From Cadophora sp. MPI-SDFR-AT-0126 (lineage: Eukaryota; Ascomycota; Leotiomycetes; Helotiales; Ploettnerulaceae), in contig JAGMVK010000015.1 in the NCBI GenBank assembly GCA_020747065.1, positions 992,001-1,056,000 of the forward strand: DNA of 64,000 nt. The letters run 5' to 3'. Position numbers and translations under genes: made by a program. How positions within the stretch are numbered: position 1 is the first letter of the stretch; each line of letters begins with the position of its first letter. This document shows, in pieces, positions 58,497 to 64,000 of the stretch. The notes below the pieces were generated by a model. That model searched no databases. It was given only the letters and a program-made list of their open reading frames with translations, and was not told the DNA's origin.

Positions 58497-59996
58497 ATGC
58501 GATCATCGACAGTCCTGCTCGGAGGCTCCATCCTCTCTACGGTTTTCTCTTTGCCAACTGTATTGCATCCTCATGAAGAGTTATTCGAGCGAGACGGTTC
58601 AGTATTTGATGGTTACATTGAATGCAGCGAGAAGCAGATCAACACCATCAACCAGGCCTTCGATGATGCAATAAGGCTGGTGGCTTTGCCATCACAGCTT
58701 GCTCTGAATACACCGTTCACTGAATTTCCCAACCCTTGCACCGGTATCTGTTCCGAAGGCACTCTCGAGACTCGCTTCTGGGGTAAAGATATTGGTAAAC
58801 GACCTAATGACTTCTCATTAATCCAGAGTAAGTTTTGCATAATGATGTTCTTCATGATCATGGCCACATTCCAATTCTGATCGCTGACATTGTTGGTCTT
58901 TCCTTCAGCCGTCTATTACAACATTGCAAATCTCCGCAGCAAAAGATCTAAGATCCGTGTCTCTTGCGTAGATCAGACAAGTCCATTACCAGGGGAATCG
59001 AGCAGTTGCAAAGATACGCCAGGACTAGGTGCATATGCTTTCGGAACGAGCAAGGAGTACCACGATAATACTATCGTATTCTGTCCAGACGGCTTTCTCA
59101 GCCCGAATCTTCTGACACTTGGCGAGCGCGAGAGGAATCTCCAAAGTGATACCTCGATGCGCAAAGATGCTGCCCAGATGTTCAGCAAAGCGGCGGCCTT
59201 GGTTCACGAACTCTCACATCTCCCTGCCATCCAGGACAAAGACGCAAGTATGTCATTGGGAAACTCTATTCTAGGCGCGGATGTAACTGACATCTGAATC
59301 AGCTGAAATCAGAGATCTAAATAATGATCCCGAAAATAAACGTGGCGATAAAGCCTACGGAGTCAGACTCTCTGAGAAACTTGCAAGAAGATTCCCATTA
59401 TATGCTCCAAAGAATGGTAATTTGACTCATCCCATCTCACTCGAGAACTCTTATTAACCCGATCATTAGCGGACAACTATGCGTGGTATGCAACCGAATT
59501 GTTCTTCAACAATCTTTACGGCGTTCCAGATGCCCAAGACGCTCCCAGAGATGATGAGCCAGCAGAGGTCCTACCAAAATCTGGCCGCGGGCTCATCATT
59601 GCTTACTGGGCTCAAGTTTCTCCGAAATTTGGTGGGGGTGGCAATGTTGACCAATCATGGAAGTTCTTCACTACTCCCCTCGGTCGCGGACCAGATTGCT
59701 CGCTCGGGACGGATCCAGTCGTCGAGATTAATCCTGAGGGACCGAGCGATGCCAAATTCGGCCCAAATCTCAATTTCGACTCAAAGACTAACATGCCATG
59801 GCCTGGTGGAGAATTCAAGCTGATGATCGATGGCCAAGAGTGCCATTACAAGAATGACGGATCGAATGCAGGCCGCCTCTTCTGCCCTACCAGAGAGATT
59901 TCCTGCGACGCCGACAGGGCAAGGAAAGAGAACGATGATGCACAGCGTTGTAATGGGTATAATTTCCTGAAGCCTAATGTTTTTTGTCAGTTCTAG
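58497..59996 (+). CDS. Secreted aspzincin (M35-like) metalloprotease
   Basis: Four exons (58497-58827, 58909-59247, 59303-59416, 59470-59996) give 436 residues. The N-terminus (MRSSTVLLGG...) is a signal peptide cleaved near residues 17-20. The zinc motif HELSH (ALVHELSHLPAI) is present, followed downstream by NADNYAWYATELFF, the segment that in aspzincins supplies the third, aspartate ligand. Together these point to the deuterolysin/lysine-specific M35 group. The prodomain is short and a C-terminal extension of about 120 residues (GGGGNVDQSWKFFTT... to CQF) with several cysteines is unusual. Secretion and proteolysis of external or host protein is the likely role. The start ATG was chosen because the upstream frame is polar and the signal peptide begins exactly here. 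Confidence 0.85.
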
Positions 59997-61920
59997 ATGG
60001 AAGACCATAGTCGTTTAGCTGGTTGCTCATTTCCTGACTGATGGTTGTTTATTCACAATTTAGCGAGGGAGAGCCGGCGCGGCATTTATTATAGGTGCTG
60101 CATTGCATGGCGTTGATAGACCTGGTTTTCGGATATGTTCTTAGTGGTATTTCTATTTTTAAACGCCCTCGACTGTTTAAGAATTCAAAGTGTCGAGACG
60201 AAACTTCCCTGAAGGGATCGTTCGGTGAATGTGAGCCACACAGGAGACAAAAAAGGTGGCTTTAACACTGGCAAGCCACCTCCTGGGCCCTACCGACCCC
60301 ATCTCCCGTCCCCTGTGCCCCTGGGCAATGGCAGTAGAAAACCAGGTCCGCCCAGCTAGATGCCCAGAGTGCAGAGCACGAGATTTTTGTGGACAAGTGG
60401 CAGAAGTTCCCAAACACATTGTCTGAGGCCTGGCTCCGGAATATCATTATACCGAGACCCCCCAACTGGCATATGTGCAAGATTATTTTAAGCGATAAAG
60501 ACTGAGACACAGGGTGAAAAAGTGCAACCGCCTTCATTCCTACACACTACTTATTCATTTTGGGATATATTTCTTCTCAAATCCCGAGCTGCCAAATCGG
60601 CACGCCTCAAGATCTCAAGCAGCATCGGCCCCATGGTGGACTTATACAAGCGTCTCCCCCTTGACAAAACCAAATCCGAGATCCGGCTCCTCTGCCTAAC
60701 CTCGTGTGAGCCTCCTTCACCTCGTCCACTTCCTCTCGCCCCCAGCTTGCCGGTTTCCTTGGTGTTGTACGGCTTGAACGAGACCTTAGGTTGAATTAAC
60801 CTTAAAATGGCTTCTCTAGCGCCCGTTCCCGTCCCGCCCCTTCAGAACCTGACAACTGCTGATGGATGGTAAATGACGCGAAGCACCCAGTTATAATCGG
60901 CTGATGTTAAGCTGCTTGAGAGGTTACTGGCGGTTTTTTCTCGTATTCGCCGTTGTAGGTGCGGATTTATTGCTATTTTACCTATGTCGTGCAGCCTCGG
61001 TAACCCGAAAAGCGGGGTGTGACCATCCTAAGCTTCTGATAGACCTGATGTCCATCATGCACAAGACTCAATAGACTCTGTAATATAGACTAAGTGACAA
61101 ACTTTACATCTGGAGTGGGATAGTGTCCTGTGCAAGAGGTTCATCTTGGACTTCGCAGAACTATTATTAGTAGCTGCAGACTGCATCTCGGCCACTCATC
61201 CTAAATCGGATTTATCTCCTTCATGCTCGTGGGCCAACGGCAGTCCCTTCCCCGCTTCTAGAACAGGGCCAGTGCTACACTGTACGAAGGTAGAAACGAT
61301 CTCCGAGCACTCACCTTGGATTAAGCTTAGCTCGAGATCCAGCAGATCTTACAATGCAGTTAAAAAACACAGGTTAAACCCACGGCGGGGAACTGGACCT
61401 GCTTCCACCAATGCCTACCACTCCCATTCACTCAACCCCGCAACCCCACAAGGCAAACTACAAGGGATTTTGAGCTCTAGTTGATATTAAAAGCAAGAAG
61501 ACTAAAGCGACCCTGCTACCCCCATGCGACTAAGGCTGAAAGAGACAGAGCCCGGTACTTTTGCTTGGTACCAGCCAGTAACGCAACTTCCCTCGTTCGG
61601 CTTCCTGTATACTCAGAGAAAATCGACCGCATGGCGGAGAGTTATATCTCCCCGTCTTACTCTAACAAAGAAAAATCTGTTTATCCAAAAGCCCGTCTGA
61701 CAAAGTATGGCTTGATCAGAGGTAAAAATATGTATCTCTACGAATGAGCGGTATGTCTGGGCGGACGAGAAGGTTCTCAACCGCCCTTTCCAAAGCGGAC
61801 CAAAAGCGTAAAAATAGATATATAAACCATCAGTCTTCGCCCTCTAAATCATTTCCTCCCTCATCCTCAAACCAACATCTATCTACTACCACATCCACCA
61901 CACCTCAAGAAATCACCACA
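59997..61920. other. Intergenic region with a HET-like fragment
   Basis: 1.9 kb. It contains a 9-bp perfect inverted repeat (AGGTGGCTT at 60254-60262 and AAGCCACCT at 60273-60281) and the HET-like fragment at 60633. Other short frames are not supported. Confidence 0.4.
60633..60705 (+). pseudogene. Fragment resembling the N-terminus of a HET protein
   Basis: The ATG opens VDLYKRLPLDKTKSEIRLLCL, very like the first exon of HET proteins (YKPLP...IRLLEL), and is followed by a GTGAGC donor. No downstream HET exon (LSYVWG, WIDAICI) can be found, so this looks like a truncated copy. Confidence 0.35.
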
Positions 61921-62466
61921 ATGCTTCTCCCTACTCTCATCTCCCTCCTCCTCTCGACCGCCGTCGTAGCAGCTCCAAGCCGACGTGTCACCTCCACCGA
62001 CGCCGCCATCACCGAGGCGATCCCTCCCGCAAGACTCGCGGTCCGCGAAGCTGAGGCCGTAGGTCTCGTCCCACGAGCCCTTCAAGTCTGCACGATCATC
62101 GGCTCCAGCTCCAGCGTCAACTGCAGATATCACGCCACGACTGGTTCTTCCATCATCACTACTTTCGCTAAGGGGACCGGCCATGACTTTACGTGCTATG
62201 CTGTCGGCGAATGCATTAATGGGAATTGGTGAGCACTACCTACTTATTATTGACACTTCCTAGGCGTTCTAGAGTTTTATAGTTTTATCAGCTAACGAGT
62301 GAGGCAGCACCTGGGACTACGCGGTCAACTGGGATTGCTTCGTAAGTGGGTACTATACCAGCTCCAACTGCAATACCTGTAAGCTATCTTTATTCCCTAG
62401 AGCTTGTAAGAGCCGATCACAACTAACTTTCTGTTAGCAAACTTGCCAGTCTGTGGCTTCTCTTAG
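61921..62466 (+). CDS. Small secreted eight-cysteine protein, SH3b-like
   Basis: Three exons (61921-62228, 62308-62378, 62438-62466) give 135 residues. The signal peptide is MLLPTLISLLLSTAVVAAPS. A pro-like region of about 40 residues rich in Ala, Arg and Glu follows, ending VPRAL. The mature part has eight cysteines: QVCTIIG, VNCRYHA, FTCYAVG, GECINGN, CTWD, WDCFVSG, SNCNT and PVCGFS. The pattern VNCRYHATTGSSIITTFAKGT resembles bacterial-type SH3 (SH3b) domains, which in fungi occur in small secreted proteins. Joining exons 1 and 2 completes NCTWD, and the third exon supplies the eighth Cys, which supports the model. Likely an extracellular effector-like or cell-wall-binding protein; the function is not known. 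Confidence 0.78.
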
Positions 62467-62804
62467 ATCAATCTGAAGGTCAGGTTTTGGAAATCGTTGA
62501 TCTTTAAAACTATTACAATACCGCCTAAATTGATACGGAAGGGCATTACTGGAATATCCGGGATTGGTGTGATGGATTATCTTTCTCTCTCTGAATAAGT
62601 ATTGAGCTAGGCTAGGACTTGGGTCGTGAGGGGCGGGAGGAGAGAAGAGGGTTAGCTTTTTACAAAGGCAATAAAAATCATTACGCTCGTTAACTCTCTT
62701 TTTTAGAAAATCGATTTTCTCTCTTATTACCGTAAACTTCTTAGGGTTTAAGGTTTGGGTTTGATTGAGTTCTATTCATTATTATTAAATTAAATTGAGT
62801 TAAT
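62467..62804. other. AT-rich spacer before the LTR-like element
   Basis: About 340 bp without gene or defined element. Confidence 0.4.
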
Positions 62805-63732
62805 TGTTACGGACGCTCCTAGGCGACCGCGGGGTTCCAGGGGGAGATGTCCTAAGAGCTAGCGCACCCCTAGGAACCGAATAGTTCCTAGGAGGGCAGC
62901 TCCCAGGAGCTAATAAGAATCTAGGACCCACTTGTACTATAAAGTAGCTTAATAGAGTAAATAATAAGATAGCTATGCCTTTGACGTTAGTTAAAGGTTA
63001 AATGCGAGGGTTGTTCTTTCCCCTTAGAGTAGGGGTCTGTTTTTTAAGCAAGTAGTCATGTGTTAGGAACTAGTCTTAGTGCAAATAAGCGATTTTTAAA
63101 GTTTTAAAATCCTTAGCGAAGTCTTAGCATAAAATTTACTCCTAACCACCTAAATATTTTATAACTGTCTTAAGTAATAAGGCCGCAGCTAAGTTAGGAG
63201 GGACTAGGGCGTTATAATTAAGGACATCTTAGTCGAGGGCGTTATAATTAAGGGCATCTTAATTAAGAGCGTCTCAGTCGAGGGCATCTCAGTGGAGGGC
63301 ATCTCAGTCGAGGGCGTCTCAGTCGAGGGCATCTCAATCAAGAGCATCTCAATTAAGGGCATCTCAGTCAAGGGCGTCTCAGTAGTAATTCGCAGTTCAA
63401 TCAATTCAACGTCAAAGGCCTGCGTCGCCCACCGGGCGGCCATAGTATCAAGCTACGGGATTACGCGACCTAGGGTCACGTGATTAGGGACTGCCTGGAC
63501 CGATAGACCGCTAAAGGTCTAGCGGTCGCAGCAGTCCTAATACCTACGAAGGTCTTATAAAAGACTAGTACGTCTGTTATTAGATAAGAGCTTCGTACTT
63601 AACTTAAAATAGTATTCTCACCTAATACTTAGTAACTGCCTTTAACTGTCTACGTGATACACCTACTTCTTAATTATCAGAGATCAATCGCAGCCTTCTG
63701 TATTTGCACCGAGTAAATACCGGACCGTTACA
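62805..63732. mobile_element. Probable LTR (solo or end of a retroelement)
   Basis: Begins TGTTACGGAC and ends GGACCGTTACA, so the ends are TG...CA with an imperfect 10-bp inverted match (TGTTACGGAC against TGTAACGGTC). The 928-bp length and high density of stops suit an LTR. No target-site duplication is visible (TTAAT left, AAAGT right), and no tRNA primer site was recognised after the right end. Either it is the outer LTR of an element running off the window or a degraded solo copy. Confidence 0.4.
63208..63384. repeat. 15-bp minisatellite inside the LTR-like element
   Basis: About eleven tandem, diverged copies of GGGCATCTCAGTCGA (variants GGGCGTCTCAGTCGA, GAGCATCTCAATTAA, and GGGCGTTATAATTAA at the left end). 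Because the unit is 15 bp, both strands stay open and mimic a repetitive protein. Confidence 0.8.
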
Positions 63733-64000
63733 AAAGTGTTAAACTAATCTAAATTCTAAGTTCACGACTATAAAGGCTATTAAAGAAGCTTAAACTTTAG
63801 TTAGAGAACGAGAAATTAGAGCGATAAATTCGGATTTAGCTAAAGATTCTAACGTTATAGAAGATTGTATAAAAGTAAAGGAATCGTAGACTTATTAAGT
63901 ATTAAATAAGAATTATTGTTTTTAAGCGAGGTGTCCCAAAGGCAGGGGTGTCCCAAAGGGTGGGGGGGACTTATACTATCTCCGGGTATCAAGCTTTCAA
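63733..64000. other. Right window edge, AT-rich with GGTGTCCCAAAG repeat
   Basis: Two copies of GGTGTCCCAAAGG lie in tandem near 63,930-63,960, followed by a G-run. Possibly internal sequence of the same retroelement. No open frame supported. Confidence 0.35.

Noticed and set aside
60254..60281. 9-bp perfect inverted repeat as a MITE or terminator hairpin
   Set aside because: A single short hairpin without terminal TSD or additional copies in the window; chance cannot be excluded.
63208..63384. CRISPR-like array
   Set aside because: The units are contiguous with no spacers, and the DNA is eukaryotic. It is a minisatellite.
63204..63443. Open frame on the minus strand encoding repetitive TPSTEMPSTEMP-like protein
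   Set aside because: It is a by-product of the 15-bp minisatellite; the same region is open on both strands and has no gene context.
1..64000. tRNA or rRNA genes
   Set aside because: No B-box (GGTTCGAATCC-like) with a matching cloverleaf was found by eye; a dedicated scan was not possible.

Overview
The window is nuclear DNA of a filamentous ascomycete (Pezizomycotina). Genes lie on both strands with ordinary intergenic gaps. Most are split by 40-110 bp GT-AG introns with CTGAC/CTAAC-like branch sites. The families present (HET with ankyrin repeats, DUF3328/UstYa-like proteins, Dal5-type MFS, OPT, aspzincin, small tyrosinase) are fungal. The class cannot be fixed from sequence alone; Leotiomycetes-like is a guess. 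Exon coordinates below were derived by hand from splice signals, frame continuity and family resemblance. Each spliced gene model sums to a whole number of codons.

Layout. 0.4-6.2 kb: a SPRY-domain protein, an amidase-signature enzyme and a macrodomain-sirtuin fusion of the SirTM type. 6.3-17.6 kb: the most interesting block. It holds six UstYa-like (twin HxxHC) membrane proteins, a small binuclear-copper tyrosinase and a 76-residue secreted two-cysteine peptide with no other recognisable role. This is the gene complement expected of a ribosomal-peptide (dikaritin-type: ustiloxin/phomopsin/asperipin) cluster. The peptide is not repetitive, and four of the six UstY proteins belong to a divergent subgroup, so the product would be new. 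19-23.4 kb: two orphan proteins and a sugar-porter MFS. 26-28.8 kb: a Ca2+/H+ exchanger with a very long charged loop. 30-31.4 kb: a decayed aminoglycoside-phosphotransferase-like gene. 33.3-35.6 kb: a ten-exon Dal5-type transporter. 39.6-41.2 kb: a CorA-like channel. 43.4-46.5 kb: a long-chain acyl-CoA synthetase and a four-helix membrane protein. 47.7-50.4 kb: an oligopeptide transporter. 51-53.7 kb: a HET protein whose HET domain is interrupted by ankyrin repeats, flanked by two diverged direct repeats. 54.8-56.6 kb: a vanillyl-alcohol-oxidase-like pseudogene. 58.5-60 kb: a secreted aspzincin metalloprotease. 61.9-62.5 kb: an eight-cysteine secreted SH3b-like protein. 62.8-64 kb: repeat-rich DNA with a probable LTR and a 15-bp minisatellite.

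How the parts may work together. In the RiPP-like block, a precursor would be secreted, UstY proteins anchored in the ER/Golgi membrane would carry out oxidative cyclisation, and the tyrosinase would modify a Tyr. No S41 or Kex-type protease, P450 or pathway-specific regulator is visible in the window, so the cluster would be minimal or would rely on enzymes encoded elsewhere. The right half looks like accessory fungal DNA: incompatibility-type genes, secreted effector-like proteins, pseudogenes and repeats.
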